A stretch of 64,000 nucleotides of DNA from Prochlorococcus sp. AG-347-I15 (GTDB lineage Bacteria > Cyanobacteriota > Cyanobacteriia > PCC-6307 > Cyanobiaceae). The stretch covers positions 1 to 64,000 of the forward strand of contig QCBN01000004.1 in NCBI GenBank assembly GCA_003281585.1. The letters run 5' to 3'. The translations under genes and the position numbers were made by a program. Shown here one piece after another: positions 1 to 10,030 of this stretch. Under the pieces are notes generated by a model. The model worked only from the letters and a program-made list of their open reading frames with translations, searched no databases and was not told the DNA's origin. Numbering within the stretch: position 1 is the first letter of the stretch; each line of letters begins with the position of its first letter.

Positions 1-579
1 CCACTTGATATAGTGGTGCCAGATCAATTTATAGATCGAACAAAAAATAGACCAGCAACGTTCTTTAACGAGGGAGCTGTAGCACACGTAACTATGGGAG
101 ATCCCTTTTGCACAAATTTATCACGCATACTAATTGAAGTCGGAGAAAAAAATATCCCTGGAGGTAGACAATTACATAGAGGGGGTACTTATCTAGCAAT
201 GGAAGGTCCCGCTTTCTCAACTAGAGCAGAATCTAATTTATATAGAAGTTGGGGATGTTCCATAATAGGAATGACTAACCATACAGAAGCAAGATTAGCT
301 AAAGAGGCTGAAATAGCATATTCCTCATTGTCGATGGTTACTGATTATGATTGCTGGCATCAAACCCATCAAGAAGTTTCTGTAGAGATGATTCTGGATA
401 ATCTTAGATCAAATACTGAAGTGGCTAATAAAATAATATTTGAAGTAGCTAAGTTAATTGAAAAAGAAAGACCAAAAAGCAAATCTCATTTTTCATTAAA
501 AGATGGATTGATAACCCAAAAAGAAAATATCCCAAGCTCCACTAAAGAGAGACTAAGGATATTTACTGATTCTTATTAG
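1..579 (+). CDS. mtnP: S-methyl-5'-thioadenosine phosphorylase, 3' part
   Basis: This is the end of a purine-nucleoside-phosphorylase family enzyme that splits methylthioadenosine into adenine and methylthioribose-1-phosphate, as part of polyamine by-product salvage. The frame is open from the first base (P-L-D-I-V-V-P-D-Q-F), so the start lies outside the window. About 192 residues remain of a usual 280-300. Family motifs are clear: VVPDQFIDRT, the phosphate/ribose segment GTYLAMEGPAFSTRAES, then YRSWGCSIIGMTNHTEA and the base-recognition TDYDCW. It converges on psbJ with a 43-base gap. The MTA rather than inosine specificity is inferred from the MTAP-like wording of these motifs. Confidence 0.93.
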   Translation, partial: PLDIVVPDQFIDRTKNRPATFFNEGAVAHVTMGDPFCTNLSRILIEVGEKNIPGGRQLHRGGTYLAMEGPAFSTRAESNLYRSWGCSIIGMTNHTEARLAKEAEIAYSSLSMVTDYDCWHQTHQEVSVEMILDNLRSNTEVANKIIFEVAKLIEKERPKSKSHFSLKDGLITQKENIPSSTKERLRIFTDSY

Positions 580-622
580 TCTTTTTTGATATAAGTGATT
601 ATCAGGTTAAGGTAAGGGTTTG

Positions 623-820
623 TTAGCCTCCAGCTCCAACCCCTTGGTATGAACCATAGAAAAATATACCTAAAACGAAGATAACTGCAATTCCACCTGC
701 TGTAGCAACAAGCCATAGAGGAAGAGTTCCTTCAGTCCATCTTCTTTCCCATGCAACTGCTGGTCTACCGTCGGGAAGTCTATCTGGAATTCTTCCATCA
801 GGTCCTTTTAATTTACTCAT
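623..820 (-). CDS. psbJ: Photosystem II reaction center protein J
   Basis: PsbJ is a one-helix photosystem II subunit close to cytochrome b559 and influences plastoquinone flow at the acceptor side. The 65-residue protein has a long soluble N-terminus ([13 protein letters not shown]), [16 protein letters not shown] leading into one transmembrane helix at about 36-56, and the typical glycine-rich end [10 protein letters not shown]. The N-terminal part is longer than the roughly 40 residues of freshwater PsbJ, as is usual in marine picocyanobacteria. It is the last gene of psbE-F-L-J, 9 bases downstream of psbL. Confidence 0.96.
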   Translation of the reverse strand: MSKLKGPDGRIPDRLPDGRPAVAWERRWTEGTLPLWLVATAGGIAVIFVLGIFFYGSYQGVGAGG

Positions 821-829
821 AGTTTTAAT

Positions 830-949
830 TTAATTGAAAAAGTAACTGGAAAATAAAATTCCCAATACAAAGACTGATAGTAAGCCTAAATAAAGGCTTG
901 TACGATTAAGTTCAACTGGAACTTTGTTAGGATTTTCGTTTACTTGCAT
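830..949 (-). CDS. psbL: Photosystem II reaction center protein L
   Basis: The product is 39 residues: a short N-terminus with [15 protein letters not shown], then one transmembrane helix (about 19-37) ending in SSYFFN, which is the standard PsbL layout and length. PsbL sits at the photosystem II monomer interface and is needed for normal QA/QB function and dimer stability. I chose the ATG at 949-947 because an upstream extension in the same frame (to 1042) runs into psbF and does not resemble PsbL. The gene lies 11 bases after psbF and 9 bases before psbJ. Confidence 0.96.
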
Positions 950-960
950 GATAGTTAAAT

Positions 961-1107
961 TTATCGGGCTACGAATTGCATAGCAGCAATGGAACCCAAA
1001 AAGAATACTGATGGAATAGCTAAAGCATGAACTGCTAGCCAACGAACAGTAAATATTGGATAAACGCGGACTTCCGCAGCCTGCATTGGAGCTTGAGAAT
1101 TAGACAT
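961..1107 (-). CDS. psbF: Cytochrome b559 subunit beta
   Basis: Reading the minus strand from the ATG at 1107 gives 48 residues: [20 protein letters not shown], then [12 protein letters not shown] with the heme-ligand histidine, a single transmembrane helix and the end FVAR. This is the beta subunit that shares one heme with PsbE in the photosystem II core. The gene begins two bases after psbE ends, so the two subunits are made from one message. The frame is closed by TAA at 963-961. Confidence 0.96.
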
Positions 1108-1109
1108 AG

Positions 1110-1358
1110 TTATTTTGTTCTTAAATCAAGTTGGGACTTCGCCTCAAATCTTTGTGTTACAACAGGAGCTTTTGCCTCAGATGCCTGAAAATAACTATCC
1201 GGACGAGGAGTACCGAAAGCGTCGTAAGCCAAGCCTGTGTATACGAATAAGAAGCCTGCTATAAAAATAGCTGGTAATGTTACTGCATGAATAATCCAGT
1301 ACCTAATACTGGTGATTATTTCAAAGAATGGGCGTTCACCCGTTGAACCTGCGGCCAT
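1110..1358 (-). CDS. psbE: Cytochrome b559 subunit alpha
   Basis: This is the alpha subunit of the photosystem II cytochrome b559. It contains [23 protein letters not shown] with the heme-ligand histidine near residue 23, one membrane helix, and the lumenal part GTPRPDSYF. The length from the second ATG is 82 residues, the family size. An ATG two codons upstream (1364) would add only M-I, so I use the start giving [10 protein letters not shown]. It heads the psbE-F-L-J cluster and follows ycf48 after 137 bases. Confidence 0.96.
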   Translation of the reverse strand: MAAGSTGERPFFEIITSIRYWIIHAVTLPAIFIAGFLFVYTGLAYDAFGTPRPDSYFQASEAKAPVVTQRFEAKSQLDLRTK

Positions 1359-1380
1359 AATCACAAATGTTTACCATATG

Positions 1381-1394
1381 ATCTTACAGTGTAA
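1381..1394 (-). promoter_or_regulatory. Possible psbEFLJ promoter element with small inverted repeat
   Basis: In the 137-base gap upstream of psbE the minus strand reads TTACACTGTAAGAT. This contains an 11-base inverted repeat (TTACA-C-TGTAA) running into a plausible -10 box, TAAGAT (1386-1381). A start site about 7 bases further on would leave a short leader before the psbE ATG at 1358. The -10 assignment is by eye. Transcription could instead come wholly from upstream of rubA. Confidence 0.3.
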
Positions 1395-1495
1395 AATCAT
1401 AAGTTCGCGAAGAAATTAACAGCTTGGTTACAGACAGTTGTTAAATTCATCCAAAATTAAGATTTTTTTAATTATTTTCTTAAGTTATTACAGAT

Positions 1496-2509
1496 TTAGC
1501 CATTCCATTTAAGAATGTAACCACGCTCGCCAAGTATGAATCCTTTTTGATTATCTAAAGACTCCTTATCAAGAAAAACTATTTTTATATAGTTAGTAGG
1601 CAATGCAGAAGCAAGAGGATCTGAATTCCAAGTTTCACCTTGATCTTTACTTACTATTAATGTGCCATTACCACCACCCGCCCATATGTCACCATTTGGA
1701 TCCCATCCCATATCTAAATAATTGTAACCATTAAGAATAGGGATTATAGGCTTTGACCAACTTTCTAGATTATTAGAATCTTCATTAAATCTAATTTCCG
1801 CACCTCTTGAAAGCATCCATAAACTTCCTTCTGGATTAAAACCAATGCTTTGCACTCTCTTACTACTTGCTCTTTGGTGAGCAATCCAAGTATTGCTATC
1901 ACTATCAAGAGTAGAGAAGAAATTTCCAAGACTGCTTACACTCACATAATCACCGCTAGATGTTCTTCTTAAATCTCTTATACCTCCCTGTTCCGATGGG
2001 TCTGATACTTTTGCCTCCCATGTTTCACCGCTATTGGAAGTTTCATAAATAGCTGCTGAGGTTGTCGCCAATTGAGCAACTCCTTCATCGATAGTAGTAA
2101 CTAAGAAAGGCTGGCCTGGTAACTTTCCAAGTGAAAGCCTAGTCCAATTTTTACCTTCATCTAGAGTATGCATAACGAGAGAGGGTTGTCCTATTAACCA
2201 ACCTTCAGAACCCTTGAAATCAATATCGAGAAGGCGAAAGTTCTCTTCAGCAGAAATATCTAACGATCTTTTTTCCCATGTTTCACCACCATCAGTAGAT
2301 TCCATAATCAATCTATTTGAGCCAACTAAAAACCCATGTTTATCATCTATAAAATCAACATCTAAAGCATTAGCCTGATCTTCAAACTGAATTGTTTTCC
2401 AAGGGCTGCTTTCATTCATCTTGACACCTGTAGATGAACAACTGCTTAAAACAAAACAGAGAACTACAGATAAAAGAAGATTAGGAATACTGGTAAAAAA
2501 ATTTTTCAT
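1496..2509 (-). CDS. ycf48: Photosystem II assembly/stability factor Ycf48 (HCF136)
   Basis: Ycf48 binds newly made D1 and helps build and repair the photosystem II reaction center. The 337-residue protein starts with a hydrophobic signal ending in a lipobox LSSC (Cys24), so it is probably a lipoprotein anchored in the thylakoid lumen. The rest is a beta propeller with repeated S/T-x-D-G-G-E-T-W type blades (for example [47 protein letters not shown]). It lies between rubA (9 bases upstream) and psbE, the usual cyanobacterial order rubA-ycf48-psbEFLJ. Confidence 0.96.
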   Translation of the reverse strand: MKNFFTSIPNLLLSVVLCFVLSSCSSTGVKMNESSPWKTIQFEDQANALDVDFIDDKHGFLVGSNRLIMESTDGGETWEKRSLDISAEENFRLLDIDFKGSEGWLIGQPSLVMHTLDEGKNWTRLSLGKLPGQPFLVTTIDEGVAQLATTSAAIYETSNSGETWEAKVSDPSEQGGIRDLRRTSSGDYVSVSSLGNFFSTLDSDSNTWIAHQRASSKRVQSIGFNPEGSLWMLSRGAEIRFNEDSNNLESWSKPIIPILNGYNYLDMGWDPNGDIWAGGGNGTLIVSKDQGETWNSDPLASALPTNYIKIVFLDKESLDNQKGFILGERGYILKWNG

Positions 2510-2518
2510 TTAGTTATA

Positions 2519-2947
2519 TTAATGCAAAGAGTACAAAGAAAGGAACATAGCAGCAGCAAACGCTAATCCTCCAAAAATCAAAATATTTTTTTGTCCAGGA
2601 GGTAAACTATTAAAACCAAATCCATAAACTAAATTCTCTTCAAATCCACTAGGTTTTGCTCTAGATCCAATATCCTTATAAAAATTTTTACCAGCTCGAC
2701 AAACAGGGCACGCGAAGGTATTTCCATCTAATTCTGAAAAAGGCGTATTTTTAGGTATGTTTAATTTTTTATTTCCTTCAGAGGGATCATAAATGTATCC
2801 ACAACTTCTACATTCGAATCTATTTTGTTCTAGATTAGGGACAGATTTTTCAACATTTACTACTGAGGAGTTTTCAGAGAGTTTTTCTTTCTCAAAGTCT
2901 TCAACTATTTTGTTTTCCTCAGAGGCTGGTTGAATGTTTTCACTCAC
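2519..2947 (-). CDS. rubA: Membrane-anchored rubredoxin
   Basis: This one-iron electron carrier is required for photosystem II (and in some reports photosystem I) assembly in cyanobacteria and plastids. Of 142 residues, 1-43 are a charged tail, 44-92 form the rubredoxin fold with the two iron-binding pairs [10 protein letters not shown] (C46, C49) and CPVCRAG (C80, C83), and about 121-141 form one C-terminal membrane helix. That long-tail plus C-terminal anchor layout is typical of RubA rather than of free rubredoxins. It is the first gene of the rubA-ycf48-psbEFLJ run and is divergent from ndhC, with 78 bases between the start codons. Confidence 0.94.
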   Translation of the reverse strand: MSENIQPASEENKIVEDFEKEKLSENSSVVNVEKSVPNLEQNRFECRSCGYIYDPSEGNKKLNIPKNTPFSELDGNTFACPVCRAGKNFYKDIGSRAKPSGFEENLVYGFGFNSLPPGQKNILIFGGLAFAAAMFLSLYSLH

Positions 2948-3025
2948 GGTTTATTATTATTCTTTAAGAACTTTAAAAGATTTTGCTTAATTAAGCGACT
3001 TTTATTCAAAATTAATTTTTTTAAG

Positions 3026-3388
3026 ATGTTTTTATTAACTGGCTATGAATATTTTTTAGGTTTCCTTATCATTGCCGCCGCAGTACCAATATTAGCTCTA
3101 GTTACTAATCTTATCGTTGCCCCAAAAGGCAGAACAGGGGAAAGAAAGCTTACATATGAATCCGGAATGGAGCCTATAGGAGGAGCATGGATTCAATTTA
3201 ATATTCGTTATTACATGTTTGCCTTGGTTTTCGTTATATTTGATGTGGAGACAGTATTCCTTTATCCTTGGGCTGTTGCCTTCAATAGATTAGGCTTATT
3301 AGCTTTTATTGAGGCTCTAATTTTCATTGCAATACTTGTTATCGCTCTGGCATACGCATGGAGAAAAGGTGCTTTAGAATGGAGTTAA
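3026..3388 (+). CDS. ndhC: NAD(P)H-quinone oxidoreductase subunit 3
   Basis: NdhC is a small membrane subunit of the cyanobacterial NDH-1 complex, which works in cyclic electron flow and respiration. The 120-residue product has three transmembrane helices, the loop [13 protein letters not shown] with [15 protein letters not shown], and [11 protein letters not shown], all hallmarks of NuoA/ND3. An open frame extends upstream to 2930 over the rubA start, but homology begins at the ATG at 3026 ([10 protein letters not shown]). ndhK follows after 4 bases. Confidence 0.95.
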   Translation: MFLLTGYEYFLGFLIIAAAVPILALVTNLIVAPKGRTGERKLTYESGMEPIGGAWIQFNIRYYMFALVFVIFDVETVFLYPWAVAFNRLGLLAFIEALIFIAILVIALAYAWRKGALEWS

Positions 3389-3392
3389 AAAA

Positions 3393-4127
3393 TTGAATCC
3401 ACAATTATCCCCAAAAGCAATAAGAGAAATCCGGGAAGGAACTTGTAATCCTCTTGGTGCACCCCAAGTTACGACAGATCTAAGCGAAAACATAATATTA
3501 ACAAGTTTAGACGATCTTCATAATTGGGCTAGGTTAAGCAGTCTTTGGCCTCTCCTTTATGGAACGGCTTGTTGTTTTATAGAATTTGCTGCATTAATTG
3601 GATCAAGGTTTGATTTCGATAGATTTGGATTAGTACCTAGAAGCTCGCCACGGCAAGCAGATTTACTAATAGTTGCAGGGACGGTAACAATGAAAATGGC
3701 ACCCGCGCTTGTAAGACTTTATGAACAGATGCCTGAACCAAAGTATGTTATCGCTATGGGTGCTTGCACAATCACAGGGGGTATGTTCAGTGCAGATTCT
3801 ACAACGGCTGTAAGAGGCGTTGATAAGTTGATACCAGTTGATTTATACCTCCCAGGGTGTCCGCCAAGACCAGAAGCAATTTTTGATGCAGTAATTAAAT
3901 TAAGAAAAAAAGTTGGTAATGAATCAATTTTAGAGCGTACAAAAACAGAACAAACTCACAGATACATAACATCTGATCACGAAATGAATCTCGTTTTCTC
4001 AGAAAATACAGGTGAATACCTAAACAAAACTTCAGCTGACGTAATACCCCCTTCCAAAAAAGAAAAAATTTCTGAATTACCTGAAAATACCGAAAAAACT
4101 GAAGTTTTTAATTCTATAGAAGATTAA
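3393..4127 (+). CDS. ndhK: NAD(P)H-quinone oxidoreductase subunit K
   Basis: NdhK is the NuoB-like peripheral-arm subunit that carries the last iron-sulfur cluster (N2) before plastoquinone. Cluster cysteines are visible at C60-C61 ([10 protein letters not shown]), C125 (MGACTITGG) and C156 ([10 protein letters not shown]). Residues beyond about 185 form a charged low-complexity tail ([12 protein letters not shown] at the end). The start is TTG: the protein opens [20 protein letters not shown] as in homologs, and the next in-frame ATG is deep inside the fold. Its stop overlaps the ndhJ start (TAATG). Confidence 0.95.
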   Translation: MNPQLSPKAIREIREGTCNPLGAPQVTTDLSENIILTSLDDLHNWARLSSLWPLLYGTACCFIEFAALIGSRFDFDRFGLVPRSSPRQADLLIVAGTVTMKMAPALVRLYEQMPEPKYVIAMGACTITGGMFSADSTTAVRGVDKLIPVDLYLPGCPPRPEAIFDAVIKLRKKVGNESILERTKTEQTHRYITSDHEMNLVFSENTGEYLNKTSADVIPPSKKEKISELPENTEKTEVFNSIED

Positions 4128-4657
4128 TGGAAAAAGACGGTATTACCACATCCTCAGATACTTCAATAGAAAAAGAAGGGATTATAAGCCAATCTTTGTC
4201 TAAAGATGGAATTCCAAATCAATCTTTATCTGATGATCATATAGGAATTGAAAACATTTCTGTTGAACCTAGCAAATTATATGAAGCAGTATCTGCCTTG
4301 AGAAATTACGGTTTCAACTATCTCCAATGTCAAGGAGGATATGATGAGGGACCTGGCAAAAATCTTGTTAGTTTCTACCATTTTATAACTGTTGATGATT
4401 TACAAAAAATCGAAAAAATTAAAGAAGTCAGATTAAAAGTTTTCTTAAAAAGAGATTCTGATTTATCAATCCCTAGTTTGTATAAAATTTTTAAAGGAAG
4501 TGATTGGCAAGAAAGAGAAACTTTTGATATGTATGGAATAAATTTTATTGATCATCCCAATCCCAAAAGACTTTTAATGCCTGAAGATTGGAGAGGATGG
4601 CCATTAAGAAAAGATTATATTCAGCCAGATTTCTATGAACTTCAAGATGCTTATTAG
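4127..4657 (+). CDS. ndhJ: NAD(P)H-quinone oxidoreductase subunit J
   Basis: NdhJ is the NuoC/30 kDa-like subunit of the peripheral arm of NDH-1. The core begins near residue 45 ([18 protein letters not shown]) and includes [10 protein letters not shown] and the family signature [12 protein letters not shown], ending with [16 protein letters not shown]. Residues 1-40 are a polar extension containing a decapeptide repeat, listed separately. It is translationally coupled to ndhK by a one-base overlap and ends convergent with the YvcK-like gene (4-base overlap). Confidence 0.95.
   Translation: MEKDGITTSSDTSIEKEGIISQSLSKDGIPNQSLSDDHIGIENISVEPSKLYEAVSALRNYGFNYLQCQGGYDEGPGKNLVSFYHFITVDDLQKIEKIKEVRLKVFLKRDSDLSIPSLYKIFKGSDWQERETFDMYGINFIDHPNPKRLLMPEDWRGWPLRKDYIQPDFYELQDAY
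4178..4237 (+). repeat. 30-base imperfect tandem repeat inside ndhJ
   Basis: Two adjacent 30-base units (4178-4207 and 4208-4237) match at 22 of 30 positions by hand comparison and encode [10 protein letters not shown] and [10 protein letters not shown]. They fall in the variable N-terminal extension of NdhJ, ahead of the conserved domain, and stay in frame. A fainter third copy ([11 protein letters not shown]) may precede them. Confidence 0.7.
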
Positions 4658-6039
4658 TTTACTTTTTTTAATTTGCGGTAAATAAACATAACTGCTCTTG
4701 CTAGTCTCCTTGGATCATGTCTAAGAGTTGGAGTTATTCTTCTTGAATATAGTGGTGCTTGCAAAACATAATAACCCTCAGATAATAGTTTTTCTTTATT
4801 ACATTGGACAGGCACTGCTCCTCTACTTTCGTAATAGTCTACTAATGGAGACTTTTCAAATTGAGTCTGAGATAAGATTGAGTTGAAAATTCGAGTATTA
4901 ACACCAAAATTTGATAGTTGTTTTTCTATTGCTTTGATATGTTGAAAGACATCAAGTCCATCTGTTTCTCCAGGCTGAGTCATCAAATTACTTATATAAA
5001 TTTTAGGAGCATTACTTTGCAATAAGGCATCCACTATTTCTGGTACTAACAGATTAGGCAATAAAGAAGTGTATAGACTACCTGGGCCAAGAATAATTAA
5101 ATCAGCTTCTTTTATGGATTCAAGAGCACTTGGAAGAGCTGAAGGATTTTCTGGTAGGTAACCAATCCTCGAAATTAATTTTTTAGATTTACTAATCTTG
5201 CTTTCACCAAAAATTTTTTCACCATCTTCTAATTCGGCCCATAACATAACATCAATATTTGTTGCAGGTAAAACTTGACCTTGTACCGCCAAAACCTTAC
5301 TAGAGGCTTGAACTGCTTTTTCTAAACTGCCTGTGATTGTTGTTAAAGCTGACAAGAATAGATTTCCAAAACTATGACCTTCCAGTTCACTTCCTCCTGA
5401 AAATCTGTACTGAAATAATCTAGTTAAAGTAGGTTCTTCGTTTGATAAGGCTGCCAAGCAATTTCTAATATCTCCTGGAGGTTGCACACCTAGTTGTTTT
5501 CTGAGAATTCCACTACTTCCACCATCATCGGATACAGTTACGATTGCTGTAATATTGCTACTGTAATTCTTTAATCCTTTCAATAAAGTAGATAAACCTG
5601 TGCCTCCGCCAATTGCAACAATATTTGGACCTCTGTTTAATTTACTTTTAACTCTTAATGCATCAACTAGAAATGTATCTTTTTCTGGAACAAGCGCTTT
5701 TTGAATAGAATTAATACTTCTATTTTGTCCAATCCCAATTAATAATAGTCCAACAAAAAAAATCAATGGTCCCATTAATGAAACAGGCAAAATACTTGTC
5801 AAACCTGTCATTACCCCAAAAAAGATTTCAATAAGCCAATAGAGAGGTCTTAAATTTGTCCAAACTAACAACCCTAGTAATGTAGTCAAAAATCCTATCG
5901 CAGATGTAAGCATCCATCTTTTTATTACCAATCCTGGTAAAAGCCAACTCAAAATTCTTGAGATTTTGTTTAACAAGCTTAAGTTGGTTTTTTTAAGGTT
6001 TTTATAGTATCTTCTTACCATTTTTTTACGCTTATTCAT
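4654..6039 (-). CDS. YvcK/CofD-like family protein with N-terminal membrane segment
   Basis: This belongs to the YvcK (gluconeogenesis factor) family, which binds nucleotide sugars and affects carbon flow and cell-envelope synthesis in other bacteria. The C-terminal domain starts near residue 138 with [18 protein letters not shown] and continues with [31 protein letters not shown] and a late [16 protein letters not shown]. The first 105 residues hold about three hydrophobic helices (roughly 42-62, 68-84 and 88-104), an N-terminal addition absent from the roughly 320-residue Bacillus protein but usual in cyanobacteria. The ligand and role in this organism are not shown by the sequence. Confidence 0.85.
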   Translation of the reverse strand: MNKRKKMVRRYYKNLKKTNLSLLNKISRILSWLLPGLVIKRWMLTSAIGFLTTLLGLLVWTNLRPLYWLIEIFFGVMTGLTSILPVSLMGPLIFFVGLLLIGIGQNRSINSIQKALVPEKDTFLVDALRVKSKLNRGPNIVAIGGGTGLSTLLKGLKNYSSNITAIVTVSDDGGSSGILRKQLGVQPPGDIRNCLAALSNEEPTLTRLFQYRFSGGSELEGHSFGNLFLSALTTITGSLEKAVQASSKVLAVQGQVLPATNIDVMLWAELEDGEKIFGESKISKSKKLISRIGYLPENPSALPSALESIKEADLIILGPGSLYTSLLPNLLVPEIVDALLQSNAPKIYISNLMTQPGETDGLDVFQHIKAIEKQLSNFGVNTRIFNSILSQTQFEKSPLVDYYESRGAVPVQCNKEKLLSEGYYVLQAPLYSRRITPTLRHDPRRLARAVMFIYRKLKKVN

Positions 6040-6168
6040 TAAAAACCTCTTAAATTATTTTCTCAAATTTAAAGACTAGATATATTCATTATAAATGAAA
6101 TTCATACATCCTTTTTTTATTTCAAAAAACAGGCAAAATGAAATATATAAATGTTTTTTATATAAGTT

Positions 6169-6954
6169 TTGAAAAAATCAAAGCATGCAGTGGAAACAAA
6201 AAACCTCTCAGTAAGCTGGGGGCAAGTTAATGTGCTTAATCAAATAAATTTTCAACTTAATGATGGAGAGAAATTAGCTATTGTTGGCCCCTCAGGTTCT
6301 GGTAAATCAACTATATTAAAAATATTAGCAGGATTAATTTTACCTACCAAAGGAGAATTAAGAATATTTGGGGAGAAGCAAACATATTTGAGATTAGATC
6401 AAAATAATCCTCCTGATGTAAGACTAGTTTTTCAGAACCCGGCTTTATTAGGATCTCTAACTATTGAAGAAAATGTAGGTTTTCTTCTCAAGAGAAATAA
6501 AAACCTATCGAAAAAGTTAATTCATGAAAAAGTACTTGAATGCTTAGCTGAGGTAGGGTTATTTAATGTTGAAAATAAACTTCCAAATGAATTAAGTGGC
6601 GGCATGCAAAAAAGAGTAAGTTTTGCGAGGGCATTAATTACGGATCAAACTCTCAATGCAGAGTCTAAACCTTTGTTACTTTTCGATGAACCAACTGCCG
6701 GCCTTGATCCCATTGCCTCATCAAGAATTGAAGATTTAATTAATAAGACAAATGATAAAGCTAGCGGATCATCTATTGTGGTTAGCCATGTTCTTAGTAC
6801 TATAGAGAGAACTTCAGATAAAGTTTTAATGCTTTATGGAGGCAAATTCAGATGGGCTGGCTCGATTAATGAATTTAAAGAGAGTAAAGATCCCTATGTA
6901 TTTCAATTTAGGCATGGGAAACTTGATGGTCCAATGCAACCCAAAGACATTTAG
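6169..6954 (+). CDS. ABC transporter ATPase, MlaF-like
   Basis: This ATP-binding subunit has Walker A GPSGSGKST at 40-48, the Q-loop VFQNPALLGSLT, the signature LSGGMQKRVSFARAL and Walker B LLLFDEPTAGLDP. Its closest style is the MlaF/TGD3 group that powers lipid transport between membranes. The assignment rests on the downstream MCE-domain gene, only 5 bases away. The start is TTG (MKKSKHAVETKNLSVSWG). No MlaE-type permease lies in the window, so it must be encoded elsewhere if the complex is complete. Confidence 0.85.
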   Translation: MKKSKHAVETKNLSVSWGQVNVLNQINFQLNDGEKLAIVGPSGSGKSTILKILAGLILPTKGELRIFGEKQTYLRLDQNNPPDVRLVFQNPALLGSLTIEENVGFLLKRNKNLSKKLIHEKVLECLAEVGLFNVENKLPNELSGGMQKRVSFARALITDQTLNAESKPLLLFDEPTAGLDPIASSRIEDLINKTNDKASGSSIVVSHVLSTIERTSDKVLMLYGGKFRWAGSINEFKESKDPYVFQFRHGKLDGPMQPKDI

Positions 6955-6959
6955 GAATT

Positions 6960-7805
6960 ATGCGTAGAAGCTTACGAGATTCAATAGTTGGTTTTTCCTT
7001 ATTAGGGGGCATTTTAATATTCACTTTTTTTTCTTTTTGGCTAAGAGGAGTAAGATTATCCTCAAAAAATTGGTACCTCTTTGCTGAATTCAATAATGCA
7101 AGCGGTTTATCAAAAAAATCTCCAGTTACTTACAGAGGAATCTTAGTTGGATCAATAGAAGATATCTTGTTCACGAATGAATCAATTAAAGCAAAAATAG
7201 TTTTAAATAATCCTGAAATTATTCTTCCAAGACCAGCATTTGCAAGGGTAGTTACAAATTCTTTCCTTGGAGGAGATGTACAAGTTGCTTTAGAAACCAG
7301 TGACAAGACAATTCCTAAAAACATTGCACAACCTATATCCGACAAATGCGATTCCAAATTAATTATTTGTCAGGGAGACACTATCACAGGTAAGCAACTA
7401 TCTAGTCTTTCAAATATAACTAACAGAATAAGCCAACTACTAAAAGAAACAAATCAAGAAAACTTAATTGAGAACATCCTCAATTCAATTGATCAATTTG
7501 ACCAAACACAAGAAAATCTTGATGAATTAATTTATTTATCGAAAAAAGAAATAGAAAGAGTTGAACCTCTAATAAAAGAAATTACAATTGCGGCTAATCA
7601 TTTGAATAACATCTTGTCTACCATCGATGACAAAGAAACCCTTAATGACATTAAATTAACAATAAATGCTGCTAGGTCTATTTCAACAAAAGTAGATGAT
7701 ATGAGTGATGATTTTAAAAAATTAACTCAGGATAAAGAATTAACCAAATCTATAAGAGATTTAACGATTGGGCTTTCAAAATTCCTCAACGAAATTTATC
7801 CATAA
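6960..7805 (+). CDS. MCE-domain (MlaD/TGD2-like) lipid transport protein
   Basis: The 281-residue protein has one N-terminal membrane anchor (about 10-30, VGFSLLGGILIFTFFSFWL) followed by an MCE domain (about 36-115), with GLSKKSPVTYRGILVGSIEDI and SFLGGDVQVAL. Residues from about 145 on are helical and probably coiled coil. MlaD and TGD2 proteins form rings that pass phospholipids between membranes. The partner ATPase lies directly upstream, so the two genes should be one transcription unit. The transported lipid is unknown. Confidence 0.85.
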   Translation: MRRSLRDSIVGFSLLGGILIFTFFSFWLRGVRLSSKNWYLFAEFNNASGLSKKSPVTYRGILVGSIEDILFTNESIKAKIVLNNPEIILPRPAFARVVTNSFLGGDVQVALETSDKTIPKNIAQPISDKCDSKLIICQGDTITGKQLSSLSNITNRISQLLKETNQENLIENILNSIDQFDQTQENLDELIYLSKKEIERVEPLIKEITIAANHLNNILSTIDDKETLNDIKLTINAARSISTKVDDMSDDFKKLTQDKELTKSIRDLTIGLSKFLNEIYP

Positions 7806-7810
7806 AATAT

Positions 7811-9994
7811 TTAAAATTCATTTATAGCATTTAATGCCATAGCTGCGATTGCTTTATCTGTAGCTTTTGGCAGTTGAACATATTTCCCTTGAGCTGCCTC
7901 TGCTAATTCTTTACCAAATCCACTTGCAATAAATTTTCTTTCTGTATCAATTATCAAAAGTTTTATCCCAAGCATGGGATATTTTGCTGCAATATCAAGA
8001 ACCTCTTGCTTTAAATTTGCATTTGTATTTTCGTTTTCTTCAACCTCACTTTGTCCTAGAGACAATCCTAATGGAACATTTCCTCTTCCATCGGTAATTC
8101 CAACAACAATAACTTGACCTATATCTCCAGTAGAAAGAGCATTTTTTGCTACTTTTGCTGATTGCGTTAATCCATGAGCTAAAGGCGATCCACCTCCGCA
8201 AGGCATTGTTTCTAGCCTTCTTTTCGCTGCAGTTATTGATCTTGTTGGAGGCAAAAGAACTTCTGCCTGATTACCTCTAAAGGGAATTAGGGCAACTTCA
8301 TCTCTATTCTCATATGCCTCAGTCAAAAGTCTGATAACTGCACCCTTAGCACTTTGCATTCTATTAAGAGCCATAGAACCACTAGCATCAACAAGAAAAA
8401 TGACTAAAGCACCTGCCTTCTTTTGAAGAAGCTTAGCCCTAAAATCATTTTCTTCAATGATTATTGATTTATTAGGATTCCTTAATCTTCGTGATTTTTG
8501 ATAAGGAGCTGCAGCTCGCAAAGTCGCATCTACTGCAATTCTTTTTACTTTACTTCTTGGAATTATAGGTTTCACATACCTTCCTCTACTATCACTGAAT
8601 ATCACAGATCTACTTCCACTATTTCCGGCTTTTGATTTAGCTGATGAAAAAAGCAATAAATCAGGGTCAACCATACAGGCCTCAGGATCTAATATGAATT
8701 CTTCAGGTATTTCGGGAGTAGATTCTTCTTCGCCATCAGAATTATCTTCTTCTTGTTCTTGCTCTTGGTCTTGCTCATTATCATTTTCACTAGTGTCAGG
8801 TTCAGACTCTTCATTGTTTGATTGAGGTGGGGGTGGGGGACTCTGATCCTCTGGAGGGGGTGGTTGAATATCATCATCTTCTGGAGGTATTTGCATTGCG
8901 CGTGGAAGAATAACTAACCTTACTGCGACTTTTAGATCTTCAGAATTTACATTCTCATCGCCTCGAAGAGCTGCATTCGCCTTTGCTACTTTCACCGCAA
9001 ATAATTCTGACCTATGCCCTTCTACACCTCCTCTAAGTGCTTCATTAACTAAATAGGTTATTTGCTCTTTTGTTATCTTGACATCTTTTAACCATTGCCT
9101 TGCCAAAATTAATTGAGTGGATAAATTATCAGATTCTTCAGACCATTTTTCTGAAAATTTAATATTATTTTCAGCGTGCGATAATACAGATTTAGTAATC
9201 TCAACTCTTTGAGCATTATCAATAGATTGATCTGCAGAAAGCACAATCGCGAAACGATCTAAAACATGATCTCTTAAAGCACCTTCTTCAGGATTATAGG
9301 TTGCTATCAAAAGTGACTTGCAAGGATGAGAAAGGCTTAAACCATCTCTTTCAATATTATTTTTCTCTCTTCCAGTAGCTTCAAGAATTAAATTTACAAT
9401 GCCATCATCCAATAAATTTATATCATCTACATAAAGAACACCTCTATGAGCCTCAGCTAAAATTCCAGGCTGAAAAACTTGCTCTCCCGTACTTAATGAG
9501 GCAGCGACGTCAATAGATCCAACAAGTCTGTCTTCAGTTATGCCAATGGGAACTTGAATAAATGGAGCTTCTCTTACTTTTTTTGGAAGTTCTTCTATTT
9601 GATTCAAATAATCACTTCCAATTACTTCCTCTAACAATTTATTAGTACTAATATCCCATTCCGCTGGTTTATCTGGATCTAGATTCCTACCAATAGGTTT
9701 TAATGAAGTATTACTATTTCTCTTAGTCAACTTTTCCAGTATAGTTTCAATATCCAATACCTCTATAGGAGGGAGTAAAGTATGCAAACCCCTTGCTAAT
9801 ACTGACTTACCGGTACCTCTTCCGCCAGCGATAATCACTCCTCCTAAACTAGGATCAACTGCTGCCAAGAGCAAAGATAATTTTAATAAACTATGACCTG
9901 TAATTGCTGCCAAAGGGAAAGCTCTAAAAGAATCCTTCAACTTCATTAAATTTTTTATTTCTCCTTTTTCTTTTAACTCGGGGTTCAAAATCAC
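7811..9994 (-). CDS. chlD: Magnesium chelatase subunit D
   Basis: ChlD works with ChlI and ChlH to insert magnesium into protoporphyrin IX, the first committed step to chlorophyll. The 727-residue protein has an N-terminal AAA+ domain with GGRGTGKS (57-64) and [11 protein letters not shown] linker follows at about 375-440 that is first proline-rich ([13 protein letters not shown]) and then strongly acidic. The C-terminal von Willebrand factor A domain has the MIDAS motif DASGSMA. Length and layout match ChlD, not ChlI. It is divergent from folK, with 36 bases between start codons, and convergent with the MCE gene. Confidence 0.96.
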   Translation of the reverse strand: MILNPELKEKGEIKNLMKLKDSFRAFPLAAITGHSLLKLSLLLAAVDPSLGGVIIAGGRGTGKSVLARGLHTLLPPIEVLDIETILEKLTKRNSNTSLKPIGRNLDPDKPAEWDISTNKLLEEVIGSDYLNQIEELPKKVREAPFIQVPIGITEDRLVGSIDVAASLSTGEQVFQPGILAEAHRGVLYVDDINLLDDGIVNLILEATGREKNNIERDGLSLSHPCKSLLIATYNPEEGALRDHVLDRFAIVLSADQSIDNAQRVEITKSVLSHAENNIKFSEKWSEESDNLSTQLILARQWLKDVKITKEQITYLVNEALRGGVEGHRSELFAVKVAKANAALRGDENVNSEDLKVAVRLVILPRAMQIPPEDDDIQPPPPEDQSPPPPPQSNNEESEPDTSENDNEQDQEQEQEEDNSDGEEESTPEIPEEFILDPEACMVDPDLLLFSSAKSKAGNSGSRSVIFSDSRGRYVKPIIPRSKVKRIAVDATLRAAAPYQKSRRLRNPNKSIIIEENDFRAKLLQKKAGALVIFLVDASGSMALNRMQSAKGAVIRLLTEAYENRDEVALIPFRGNQAEVLLPPTRSITAAKRRLETMPCGGGSPLAHGLTQSAKVAKNALSTGDIGQVIVVGITDGRGNVPLGLSLGQSEVEENENTNANLKQEVLDIAAKYPMLGIKLLIIDTERKFIASGFGKELAEAAQGKYVQLPKATDKAIAAMALNAINEF

Positions 9995-10030
9995 TTTAAA
10001 AATGCCTGATATAGAATTTATCCAATAACT

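Noticed and set aside
8689-8877. 62-codon frame over the chlD linker
   Set aside because: It is an out-of-frame reading of the low-complexity acidic/proline linker of ChlD.
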